A stretch of 32,790 nt of DNA from EX4484-217-1 sp964496035 (GTDB taxonomy: Archaea; Thermoproteota; Thermoprotei_A; EX4484-217-1): NCBI GenBank assembly GCA_964496035.1, contig CAZBXI010000013.1:1-32790 (forward strand), written 5' to 3'. Positions 1 through 7,485 of this stretch are shown one piece after another. Position 1 is the first letter of the stretch, and every line of letters begins with the position of its first letter. The translations under genes were made by a program, and so were the position numbers. The notes beneath the pieces are model-generated. The model saw only the letters and a program-made list of their open reading frames with translations. It had not been told where the DNA came from and did not search any database.

Positions 1-50
1 TTATACTTTACTTAATATATAAAAGAAAGTTTGAGAAATTTATTAGAGTT

Positions 51-686
51 TTAGTCTAAGAAACTTGTGTCAAGTACTTTCTTGAACCATAACCTACCTC
101 TGTCAGTAACATATATTACACCGTCTCTTCTAAGCTCATAATATATTAGGTTCATTCTGCTTAGTTTAACTACCAAGTCGCGTATGTTTTCAAAAGATAC
201 GTTTAAATCTATGAGAATTTCTGGAATACGAACTTTACCGTTTAATGCTAAACTTTCAATCATTGGCTTTATTTTCTTACTACCTTTTAGCAAATATAAA
301 ATTGCTTTCTCCTCATTTACGTTCCTATATACGTAGCGTTTATTCAGAAACTTTATTGTTGAAACGTATCCAGCTCTTTCCAATACGAAAAGATGCCACT
401 CCAATGTTGCCCGTGGCATTTTAAGTGTTTTTCTAAGATCATTAAGGCTAATGATGGATCTGCTTTCGGTTGCATTATATATTTTTCGTCTAGTTTCGTT
501 CTCAAAAATGTTTTCAGCAGATATCTTAGAGAAGAATGGAAGGAAAGCATTATTAATCAGTAAAAATAACGTAGCTAACAATGTAGCCATAGGATAGAGC
601 TTAGCTAGGATTAGATACGTGATGAATAACAGTGTAGCAGTTTGAAATAATGTGACTTTTAATTTTCTTATATCTAAATATTTCAT
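51..686 (-). CDS. Membrane-anchored regulator with two winged-helix domains
   Basis: 211-residue protein. Two hydrophobic segments at about residues 10-30 and 32-52 should anchor it in the membrane. They are followed by two winged-helix-like units: about 60-125, where the stretch around LNDLRKTLKMPRATLEWHL reads as helix-turn-helix and is followed by a wing, and about 140-205, ending in YVTDRGRLWFKK. This is the layout of archaeal membrane-bound MarR/ArsR-like regulators; the family assignment is from pattern only. It is transcribed away from the ABC exporter pair that starts at 916, so regulation of that pair is a reasonable inference, strengthened by the perfect palindrome at 823-844. The ATG at 686 is the only good start. 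A TATA-like stretch (GTTTAAAATA on the minus strand, about 730-740) lies roughly 50 bases upstream. The signal sensed is unknown. Confidence 0.75.
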   Translation of the reverse strand: MKYLDIRKLKVTLFQTATLLFITYLILAKLYPMATLLATLFLLINNAFLPFFSKISAENIFENETRRKIYNATESRSIISLNDLRKTLKMPRATLEWHLFVLERAGYVSTIKFLNKRYVYRNVNEEKAILYLLKGSKKIKPMIESLALNGKVRIPEILIDLNVSFENIRDLVVKLSRMNLIYYELRRDGVIYVTDRGRLWFKKVLDTSFLD

Positions 687-822
687 TGTTCTCCCAAATG
701 TTTGTGTTGCTTAATGTCAATAAGGTATTTTAAACCTTTTGGTTTGACCTCGGAATAGAATAAGCAGAGAACTTACTGATAACCGCTTCTTTATTAAGAT
801 TTAACAATGTCTATACATTGAT

Positions 823-844
823 TTAAAATAGTATACTATTTTAA
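823..844. promoter_or_regulatory. Perfect 22-bp palindrome, candidate operator
   Basis: TTAAAATAGTA is followed directly by its exact reverse complement, with no spacer or mismatch. It lies in the divergent region between the winged-helix regulator and the ABC ATPase gene, about 70 bases before the ATPase start and next to an A/T-rich TATA-like stretch (845-857). The size and symmetry fit a dimeric winged-helix or HTH operator. AT-rich DNA makes short palindromes common, but a 22-bp perfect one with a GTATAC centre is less likely by chance. Binding by the adjacent regulator is inference. Confidence 0.5.
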
Positions 845-915
845 GTAAAAAATATTAGGTGACACATGGTTTAACCTAAACAAAAAGGCTTAGAATATTG
901 AGCAGGGAATAGTAC

Positions 916-1635
916 ATGGTTTTTGCCGTAGAAATAATTGATCTTGTTAAGTTTTACGGTAAGGTTAAAGCGTTAGATAATTTATCGTTTAACGTTCGTG
1001 AAGGAGAGATTTTTGGTTTAGTAGGACCTAATGGTGCTGGTAAAACAACAACCTTGAGAATCATAGCAACACTACTTAAGCCTTCTTCAGGCACCGTCAG
1101 AGTTTTCGGCTATGATGTTGTAAAGGAAGCTGGGGAGGTTAGAAAACTCATAAGTTATTTACCTGAGGAAGCGGGTGCTTATAGATTTCTGACCGGTAGA
1201 GAGTACTTAGAATTTATGGCTAAAATATACCGTATACCAAGTAGTGTTGTTGAGGAGGGTGTTAAGATTTCTGGCTTAGGTGATGCTATAGATAGGCAAG
1301 TTAGGACCTATAGTAAAGGTATGAAGAGAAGACTTCTAGTAGCTCGTACTTTGATGGTTAAGCCTAAACTAGCAATACTTGATGAACCAACATCAGGCCT
1401 CGATGTAGCACATGCACTGTATGTTAGAAACACTATTAGGAAATATGCTAAGGAGTACGGAGTTACCGTTATCCTGTCAAGTCACAATATGTTGGAAGTT
1501 GAATATCTTTGCGATAGAGTTGCGCTAATAGACAGAGGCAGGATAGTGGAGGTAGGAACTACAAGAGAGTTACTGGAAAAATATGGTGTAAAGAATCTTG
1601 AAGAAGTTTTCATAAAAGCCATTGGAGGTGTTTAG
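916..1635 (+). CDS. ABC transporter ATP-binding protein, ABC-2/NatA-type exporter
   Basis: 239 residues, the usual length for a stand-alone ATPase of the NatA/drug-export branch. Seen in order: Walker A GPNGAGKTT (37-45), a Q-loop region reading LPEE where Q is replaced as in many members of this branch, the degenerate signature YSKGM (132-136), Walker B AILDEP (153-158) followed by the D-loop SGLD, and the switch histidine H190. It would hydrolyse ATP on the cytoplasmic face to drive the permease encoded directly downstream. The gene ends GGAGGTGTTTAG, so its last codons double as the Shine-Dalgarno site of the permease and the two are translationally coupled. The start is the ATG at 916. 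The substrate cannot be told from sequence. Confidence 0.93.
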   Translation: MVFAVEIIDLVKFYGKVKALDNLSFNVREGEIFGLVGPNGAGKTTTLRIIATLLKPSSGTVRVFGYDVVKEAGEVRKLISYLPEEAGAYRFLTGREYLEFMAKIYRIPSSVVEEGVKISGLGDAIDRQVRTYSKGMKRRLLVARTLMVKPKLAILDEPTSGLDVAHALYVRNTIRKYAKEYGVTVILSSHNMLEVEYLCDRVALIDRGRIVEVGTTRELLEKYGVKNLEEVFIKAIGGV

Positions 1636-1641
1636 GTTACG

Positions 1642-2940
1642 ATAAAGGATCTTGTAATTAAAGAGCTAAAGAATACTTTAAGAGACAAGAGAATGCTCCT
1701 ATCCCTAATCATAGCCCCGCTATTAATGTTCATAATCATAGGAGGTATTATGAGGTTTGCTATGGCAACAACTTTTAAGGAAGCTTTAGAAAAACGCACA
1801 ATATACATAGTAAATAATGATTTAGGTAAATACTCAGAAATGGCCATAGATTACATTAAAGATAAGGGGTTCGATGTTAGGGTTTTCGAAAACACTAATG
1901 CTGAGGAAATACTATCTAAAAGCGAGGAAATAGATGTTATTATAGAGTTTCCTAAAGGTTTCTCATATAATTTAAGTAATGGGTTAAAAGCAAAGATACT
2001 CACATATGCTTCTATTAAAGGGTTAAGTATAGGAGGATATGCTGTCTTCGGTAAAGTTTCAGGGCTAATTAGCGAGATAAACACGTATTTAAGCAGGGTT
2101 CTTATAAGGGAAGTAGTCGGCGGCATTGATCCAGATTTCATACTTAGCCCTGTGGTTTCAAAATCTCACATGTACATTAGTGGTAAAGAAGTACCTGAAA
2201 CGTTTATGGCAATGCTTGGGTTCTTTAGCGCAGGTATTATTGTAGCTCCCCTAGTTATTGTTACAACAACAATAGGTATTTCATCTTCCATGATAGCTGT
2301 AGAAAACGAGGAAAGAACGCTAGAAGTGCTACTTACACTTCCAATATCGCGGTTTAAGATATTGCTTGGTAAACTAATTGGCGTAATAATTCTCGTACTT
2401 ATAGCTACTTTGAGCTTCTTAGTTGGCTTTATGTTTTACATAACAGCGCCTATAGCAGCCTTTGAAGAGCTGCCAAAAGTAGGAGAGAAATCCCTGTTCG
2501 AAGCTTCACCGATATTAACACTTTTTGACCTACAAACAATAGTACTTACAGTTGTAGCTGTGTTTTTCACATTAATAGCTGTTGGTTCGTTAGGGCTTCT
2601 ATTAGGGTCTATAGCTCCAGATGTTAGAACAGCACAAACATACATAGGTTCTTTATCATTTATTATTTTCATACCTGGAATGATGCTTATGTTCATGGAT
2701 CTAAGTAAGTTTACTTTAACAGGTCAAGTAGTATTAGTAGCGTTATCACCATTCATATCTCCAATACTAGTTTTCAAAGCATTATTAGAAGGAGTTCCAT
2801 GGATAGCATATGCCTCACTTATCTGGACAATAGCTTTCACATTCATAATGGTCGCCATAGCTGCTAAGTTTATGGAAACCGAGAAAATACTAACTTTACA
2901 GTTCACATTGAAAATGAAAGCATTAAGGAAGAAAAGATAA
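1642..2940 (+). CDS. ABC-2 type transporter permease (non-canonical start likely)
   Basis: Membrane partner of the ATPase at 916-1635. It has an N-terminal membrane helix (LLSLIIAPLLMFIIIGG), an extracytoplasmic domain of about 150 residues, then five or more C-terminal helices. The ABC-2/NatB hallmark ENEERTLEVLLTLPISRFK precedes the C-terminal membrane block. The first ATG, at 1693, sits inside the conserved N-terminal motif: in-frame codons upstream encode IKDLVIKELKNTLRDKR, exactly what such permeases carry before the first helix. No ATG, GTG or TTG exists between the stop at 1633-1635 and 1693. I chose ATA at 1642, 11 bases after the GGAGGTG at 1624-1630; ACG at 1639 and ATT at 1657 are alternatives. 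The ATG form (415 residues) remains the conservative model. Confidence 0.85.
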   Translation: MKDLVIKELKNTLRDKRMLLSLIIAPLLMFIIIGGIMRFAMATTFKEALEKRTIYIVNNDLGKYSEMAIDYIKDKGFDVRVFENTNAEEILSKSEEIDVIIEFPKGFSYNLSNGLKAKILTYASIKGLSIGGYAVFGKVSGLISEINTYLSRVLIREVVGGIDPDFILSPVVSKSHMYISGKEVPETFMAMLGFFSAGIIVAPLVIVTTTIGISSSMIAVENEERTLEVLLTLPISRFKILLGKLIGVIILVLIATLSFLVGFMFYITAPIAAFEELPKVGEKSLFEASPILTLFDLQTIVLTVVAVFFTLIAVGSLGLLLGSIAPDVRTAQTYIGSLSFIIFIPGMMLMFMDLSKFTLTGQVVLVALSPFISPILVFKALLEGVPWIAYASLIWTIAFTFIMVAIAAKFMETEKILTLQFTLKMKALRKKR

Positions 2941-3014
2941 TGAGAAGTTCACAGTAATCACTAGGAATAAGCATTAAAAGAACGGAAAACTAAAACTCTA
3001 ACTGGTGAATATTT

Positions 3015-3587
3015 TTGGCAAAAATAGTTGAAGTTACTGAACCCTTTGAGGCTATTAAGCGGTGGAGAATTATAGCTTTTCGTGAAATGAGAGGAAATAG
3101 TAAAAGAGAGAATAGGCCGAAGAAACTCCAAGCATATATTATGGGAAACACTGTTAGACCATTCTTTTCTAGAATAGATAAAAATGATTCAAAGTACATT
3201 AAAACACATAGAATGATAATTTACGGTATGCTTAACTATAGTAAATCTTTAAAAACAATAACCTTAAGAGCATCAGGATACAATCTAGGTAGACACTTAG
3301 CTGAGAAAGGGTTAATAAGGAGTATAGATGATTTACCTCAAGTATTTATTAATCAAAGAATAGGTTTATTAGATATTATTAATGAGTCTTTTAACAACAT
3401 GAAGGTTCACATATACGAGTGTATGAGCTGTTACGGTATACCGAATATTGGCATGCCAATGTGTGATTTTGAAGCAGGCGTTATTCAGGGTGCTTTAGAA
3501 GCTCTCATAGGTAGAAACATTACTAAGGAAAAATATTGCTGGGGTTTAGGGTACTCATTCTGCGGTTTTGAAGTTTACTTTGAATAA
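3015..3587 (+). CDS. V4R-domain protein, CorQ-like sensor candidate
   Basis: 190 residues, TTG start after GGTGAATATTTT. The C-terminal two thirds read as a V4R (4-vinyl reductase) small-ligand-binding domain: a helix around YNLGRHLAEKGL, then YECMSCYGIPNIGMPMC, a glutamate-rich helix DFEAGVIQGALEALIG, and the ending EKYCWGLGYSFCGFEVYF with conserved cysteines. The N-terminal 55 residues are basic. V4R domains act as ligand-binding modules, sometimes in transcription factors. The stop is 17 bases before the radical-SAM/winged-helix gene, so the two form an operon directly upstream of the CO dehydrogenase genes. As I recall, T. onnurineus CorQ (V4R domain) and CorR (LysR-type DNA-binding domain) regulate the CODH cluster from the same position, so a CO-sensing role is inferred here. 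Domain call good; role moderate. Confidence 0.75.
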   Translation: MAKIVEVTEPFEAIKRWRIIAFREMRGNSKRENRPKKLQAYIMGNTVRPFFSRIDKNDSKYIKTHRMIIYGMLNYSKSLKTITLRASGYNLGRHLAEKGLIRSIDDLPQVFINQRIGLLDIINESFNNMKVHIYECMSCYGIPNIGMPMCDFEAGVIQGALEALIGRNITKEKYCWGLGYSFCGFEVYFE

Positions 3588-3604
3588 AAGTAGGATGAGG
3601 TATT

Positions 3605-4747
3605 ATGATATGGAAAACGCTAATAGTACGAGTCGTAGATTCATGTGATGGAAACTGCTATGGATGTTTATGGAGGAGAAGCAGCTCAGGAGGTTTTGCT
3701 TTACCCGTAACCGCTGTTAGCAATATAGTTTCAAAAATAAGGGATTTTATATTCAACGAGGCAGTTATTCTATGTCCTAATCCTCTATGCAATCCTAAAA
3801 TACTCGATATAATATCGGTTATTAGTAAGGTGTCGAAGAGAATCTATCTTTTTATGCCAATGAGTTCCATAGGTAGGATGCGGGATAGGAGAATATTAGA
3901 GAATATAGATGAATTAGTTATGGTAACTACAACTCCCGAAGATTTTAAAGTTAATGAGGGTAATTTAAAGGTTATCCTAAGTCAAGGCTTCACTAACTTA
4001 GCACTATACATTGCAGTAGGTTCACACAGTATAAACATGGAAAACATTCTATCTCTTGTTAGTAAAGGCAAAGAGTATGGGTTAAGAATAAGGATAGGTG
4101 AAATACCTTACTCAGCGACATTGACGTTAGATATTAAGCCTATTTTTGCAAAGAAGGGGTACAGTGTAGGTTTTAGCTACGGTACACTCTATGGATACAC
4201 GGCATCCATGGCGTTTATAGGAAACTACCCTATAACGATTCTAGCTAAGCCTTTAACTGGTGAGTGTAGGAAACTATTTATTGACCCCTATGGTAGGGTT
4301 AGTAAGTGTCCTTTACAATCTTCCTACGTTAAAGTAGAAAACGTAACCTCTGATATACTTCGAAGCTTAATATTCTCGGAATGCCCTATTAGATGTAGAA
4401 GGTTTGAACTAATACCTAAAATTGAAATTTCACTTCTTACACCCGATGGTAAAGAAATACCTTCCGAAATACTCAGCTTATTAGAGGTTATTTCGCATGT
4501 TAATTCTCTTAGAGCAGCATGTTTCATAATGGGTTTCCCTCCATCAACTTATGTTGAGAAAATAAAGAAGATAGAAAAAGATCTTGGAATTAAGCTTCTA
4601 ATATCTAAGAAGGGAGGCAGAGAAAAAGGTGTTACTGTACTTACTGATGAAGCTAGGAGAATTCTTAGAATGTATAAGGAGATAAGGGACATAGTTTCTG
4701 AAAACCTATATAGTGAGAAAGGTATTATGAGGTTTAAGCTAGGATAA
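3605..4747 (+). CDS. Radical-SAM/SPASM-like protein fused to a ModE/LysR-type winged helix (CorR-like candidate)
   Basis: 380 residues with two parts. The N-terminal 265 look like a radical-SAM fold: the start carries C14-x3-C18-x2-C21 (SCDGNCYGC), followed by alternating strands and helices. Its end carries a SPASM-like cysteine pattern: C221-x8-G230-x4-C235 in ECRKLFIDPYGRVSKCP, then C260-x3-C264. Residues about 273-365 match the DNA-binding domain of ModE/LysR proteins: a strand ending TPDGKE, a helix-turn-helix through AACFIMGFPPSTYVEKIKKI, then LGIKLLISKKGGREKG and LTDEARRILRMYKEI. This is a DNA-binding protein with a probable Fe-S/radical-SAM sensor or enzyme module. It lies 17 bases after the V4R gene and 127 before cooF, suggesting regulation of the CODH-hydrogenase cluster. 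A metal/Mo-cofactor role is an alternative. Both domains are clear to me; the function is inference. Confidence 0.8.
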   Translation: MIWKTLIVRVVDSCDGNCYGCLWRRSSSGGFALPVTAVSNIVSKIRDFIFNEAVILCPNPLCNPKILDIISVISKVSKRIYLFMPMSSIGRMRDRRILENIDELVMVTTTPEDFKVNEGNLKVILSQGFTNLALYIAVGSHSINMENILSLVSKGKEYGLRIRIGEIPYSATLTLDIKPIFAKKGYSVGFSYGTLYGYTASMAFIGNYPITILAKPLTGECRKLFIDPYGRVSKCPLQSSYVKVENVTSDILRSLIFSECPIRCRRFELIPKIEISLLTPDGKEIPSEILSLLEVISHVNSLRAACFIMGFPPSTYVEKIKKIEKDLGIKLLISKKGGREKGVTVLTDEARRILRMYKEIRDIVSENLYSEKGIMRFKLG

Positions 4748-4756
4748 TTCCTGGAC

Positions 4757-4804
4757 TCGAATATAGAACACGATAATGACTTTCGAATTCCATATTTCGA
4801 ATTC
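4757..4804. promoter_or_regulatory. Repeated TTTCGAATTC boxes upstream of cooF, candidate operator
   Basis: Two exact copies of TTTCGAATTC lie at 4781-4790 and 4795-4804, a 14-base period, and the shared core TCGAAT occurs a third time at 4757-4762. The copies end only six bases before the TATA-like element of the cooF promoter, which suits an activator or repressor site. The natural candidate binder is the winged-helix protein encoded just upstream. The repeats are seen directly; function is inferred. Confidence 0.5.
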
Positions 4805-4810
4805 GGGTAG

Positions 4811-4824
4811 TTTATTTAATAAAG
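4811..4824 (+). promoter_or_regulatory. TATA-like promoter element for the CODH-hydrogenase operon
   Basis: TTTATTTAATAAAG is the only strong TATA-like stretch between the regulator gene and cooF. It would place transcription start near 4845, leaving a leader of about 30 bases with GAGGTG ahead of the GTG start at 4875. All genes to 14189 follow with overlaps or very short gaps, so this may drive the whole module. Confidence 0.5.
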
Positions 4825-4874
4825 AACATAAAATTATTATCGATAAGTAGTACTAGTAGAGGTGTTATTCTATA

Positions 4875-5525
4875 GTGGCTGCAGCTGCTAAGCCCAAAAT
4901 ACCTCCTGAAGAACTGGAAAAGAATGTAATATTTATAGATCCCGAGAAATGCATGGGATGTAGGAGTTGTGAAATAGCTTGTGCTGTAGAGCATTCGCTA
5001 AGCAAGGAAATATATAAAGCCCCCATGGAGAAACCTCTACCTAAACCAAGGATCAGAGTGCTTGTTGCAGATATGTTTAACGTCCCTATGAGATGCCAGC
5101 ACTGTAAAGACGCACCATGCATTAATGTTTGTCCAACAAAGGCTCTAAGTAGAACCGATGAGGGGTTTGTTATTTTAACCCCTGAGAAATGTATTGGCTG
5201 TCTAATGTGTACTTTAGCATGCCCGTTTGGACATCCAAGATACAATATCGAAACTAAAACCATAGTGAAATGCGATTTCTGTATTGACCGGGTTAGAGCT
5301 GGGAAACTTCCTGCTTGTGTTGAAGCATGCCCTACAGGCGCGTTGAAATATGGTAGACTTGAAGAACTTCTAGAGGAAGTTGCTGTGGAAAAAGCAAAGC
5401 AAATGATTAGTGGAATGGCTGTTCCAGGAATAGTATATGTGAAACCCGTTATTCCAGCTAAGGCAGTTCCCGTACCTAAACCCTTAGATATCTATGCTAA
5501 ATACTCCCCAGCTTCCTGGAGGTGA
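4875..5525 (+). CDS. cooF: CooF-like polyferredoxin, CO dehydrogenase electron-transfer subunit
   Basis: 216 residues, GTG start after a GAGGTG site. Sixteen cysteines form four [4Fe-4S] sets: C26/29/32/36, C74/77/82/86, C106/109/112/116 and C133/136/148/152, the arrangement of CooF/HycB-type iron-sulfur proteins. It takes electrons from CooS and hands them to the membrane-bound hydrogenase encoded downstream. There is no signal peptide, so it acts on the cytoplasmic side. The last 40 residues are proline-rich (KPVIPAKAVPVPKP) and may dock to a partner. The stop is eight bases before cooS, and the cooS Shine-Dalgarno site (GGAGGTGA) overlaps the end of this gene. The family is certain; the cooF name rests on adjacency to cooS. 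Confidence 0.9.
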   Translation: MAAAAKPKIPPEELEKNVIFIDPEKCMGCRSCEIACAVEHSLSKEIYKAPMEKPLPKPRIRVLVADMFNVPMRCQHCKDAPCINVCPTKALSRTDEGFVILTPEKCIGCLMCTLACPFGHPRYNIETKTIVKCDFCIDRVRAGKLPACVEACPTGALKYGRLEELLEEVAVEKAKQMISGMAVPGIVYVKPVIPAKAVPVPKPLDIYAKYSPASWR

Positions 5526-5532
5526 AATTTTT

Positions 5533-7443
5533 ATGTCCAAAAGATATGAGTATTTAAGGTTAAAACTACCCGCAAAACAGGTTTCAATAACACCTGGAGT
5601 AAGCGAGTTAATAGAGAAAGCCGAAGAGGAAGGTATTAAGCTGGTATGGCATAGGTGGCTTGAACAGCAGCCACAATGTGGTTTCGGATTACTAGGTGTT
5701 TGCTGTAGAAACTGCAATATGGGACCATGCCGCATAGACCCATTTGGATACGGTCCAACTAGAGGTACATGTGGTGCAACCGCAGACACTATTGTTGCCA
5801 GAAACATTTTAAGAATGATAGCTGCAGGTGCCGCAGCCCACAGTGACCATGCTAGAGATATTAATAGAGTCTTAAGGCTTGTTGTTGAGGGTAAAGCACC
5901 AGCATACAAAATTACTGACTCTGAAAAACTAAGAACAGTAGCGCAGGCTTTGGGCATACCTGTTAAGGAGAGATCGGATTTAGAAATAGCTAAAGACCTT
6001 GTAGAAGTACTTGAAAGAGAGTTCGGCAAACAAGATGAGGAACCACTAAGCCTTGTTAAAGCGCTAGCACCTAAGAAGAGAATGAAAGTTTGGGAGAAAG
6101 CAGGGGTAATGCCTAGAAACATAGATAGAGAAATTTGTGAATGTATGCATAGAACCCACGTAGGTGTTGATGCAGACCCCGTGAGCTTGCTTCTACACGG
6201 CGTAAGAACAGCTCTTGCTGATGGCTGGAGCGGCTCAATGATGGCTACACTACTTAGCGATATACTATTCGGCACACCTAAACCCATAAAAGCCGTAGCT
6301 AACCTGGGAGTACTAAAGGAGAACATGGTTAACATTATAGTTCACGGACACAACCCAGTACTATCTATGAAAATAGTTGAAGCAGCATTATCAGATGAAA
6401 TGCAAGAATATGCTAGAAAGTTCGGCGCCGAAGGAGTAAACGTTGCAGGTATGTGCTGTACTGGAAACGAAGTACTTATGAGACTAGGTATACCGATCGC
6501 AGGCAACATGTTAATGCAGGAGTTAGCTATAACAACTGGAGCCGTTGAGGCAATGATAGTTGATTATCAATGTGTAATGCCAGCTCTCGCAGATGTCGCC
6601 GGATGCTACCATACTAAACTAATAACAACAGAACCTAAAATGCACATACCCGGCGCCTTACACATTGAATTTGAACCAGAAAAGGCAGAAGAAATAGCTA
6701 AGAAAATAGTCAAAGTTGCAATAGAAAACTACCCTAACAGATCCAAGGAAAGAGTTCATATACCAAAGTATAAGATGGAGTTAATGGCCGGCTTCAGCTT
6801 AGAAGCTATTTTAGAAGCACTAGGCGGTACACTGGACCCACTAATAAATGCTCTAAAAGATGGAACAATAAAGGGAATAGTAGGAGTAGTTGGATGTGTT
6901 AATCCAAAAGTTAAGCATAACTACAGTCACGTAACAATAACTAAGAAGCTAATTGAAAACGACATATTAGTTGTAGGAACAGGATGCTGGGCAATAGCTG
7001 CCGGAATGCATGGACTACTTTCACCTGAAGCAGCCAAATATGCTGGACCAGGTTTAAGGAAGATTTGCGAGGCACTAAAAATACCTCCATGCCTCCACAT
7101 GGGTAGCTGTGTTGACTGTTCCAGAATATTACTAGCACTAAAAGCACTTTCCGAAGCACTAAACGTAGACATACCAGATTTACCTGCTGCTGGTTCTGCC
7201 CCAGAATGGATGAGTGAGAAAGCTGTTAGCATAGGAACGTACTTCGTAGCCACAGGAGTATTTACACATTTAGGAACAATACCGCCAGTTCTAGGAAGCT
7301 TAAAGGTAACTAAACTGTTAACAGAAGACATCGAGGACGTTGTTGGTGGAAAGTTCTATGTAGAACCCGACCCTGAGAAAGCAGCTGAAACAATAATCTC
7401 TGTAATAATGGAGAAGAGAAAGAAACTACACTGGCCAACATAG
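5533..7443 (+). CDS. cooS: Anaerobic Ni-Fe carbon monoxide dehydrogenase, CooS type
   Basis: 636 residues, the normal length for the homodimeric monofunctional enzyme that oxidises CO + H2O to CO2 + 2H+ + 2e-. All metal ligands are visible. C49 and C57 fit the interface D cluster; C58, C61, C66 and C80 fit the B cluster, with the same spacing as the Carboxydothermus enzyme. C-cluster ligands are H273 (HGHNP), C308/C309 (GMCCTGNE), C347 (DYQCV), C455 (VVGCVNP), C485 (GTGCW) and C526 (MGSCVDC). The catalytic lysine corresponds to K563 in SEKAVSIG. I chose the ATG at 5533 because GGAGGTGA lies seven bases upstream; an open frame from 5494 adds only non-conserved residues. No acetyl-CoA synthase genes are nearby, so energy conservation rather than carbon fixation is indicated. 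Confidence 0.97.
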   Translation: MSKRYEYLRLKLPAKQVSITPGVSELIEKAEEEGIKLVWHRWLEQQPQCGFGLLGVCCRNCNMGPCRIDPFGYGPTRGTCGATADTIVARNILRMIAAGAAAHSDHARDINRVLRLVVEGKAPAYKITDSEKLRTVAQALGIPVKERSDLEIAKDLVEVLEREFGKQDEEPLSLVKALAPKKRMKVWEKAGVMPRNIDREICECMHRTHVGVDADPVSLLLHGVRTALADGWSGSMMATLLSDILFGTPKPIKAVANLGVLKENMVNIIVHGHNPVLSMKIVEAALSDEMQEYARKFGAEGVNVAGMCCTGNEVLMRLGIPIAGNMLMQELAITTGAVEAMIVDYQCVMPALADVAGCYHTKLITTEPKMHIPGALHIEFEPEKAEEIAKKIVKVAIENYPNRSKERVHIPKYKMELMAGFSLEAILEALGGTLDPLINALKDGTIKGIVGVVGCVNPKVKHNYSHVTITKKLIENDILVVGTGCWAIAAGMHGLLSPEAAKYAGPGLRKICEALKIPPCLHMGSCVDCSRILLALKALSEALNVDIPDLPAAGSAPEWMSEKAVSIGTYFVATGVFTHLGTIPPVLGSLKVTKLLTEDIEDVVGGKFYVEPDPEKAAETIISVIMEKRKKLHWPT

Positions 7444-7485
7444 AAATATAGTATGTGGAGACAAAACCTTGAGGCTAATGCTGTA

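Noticed and set aside
732..745. Small inverted repeat AAACC TTTT GGTTT
   Set aside because: Five-base arms are expected by chance at this composition; it overlaps a TATA-like stretch.
5494..5532. Earlier in-frame start for cooS
   Set aside because: It lies within the end of cooF and adds residues not found in CooS proteins, while GGAGGTGA is correctly placed for the ATG at 5533.
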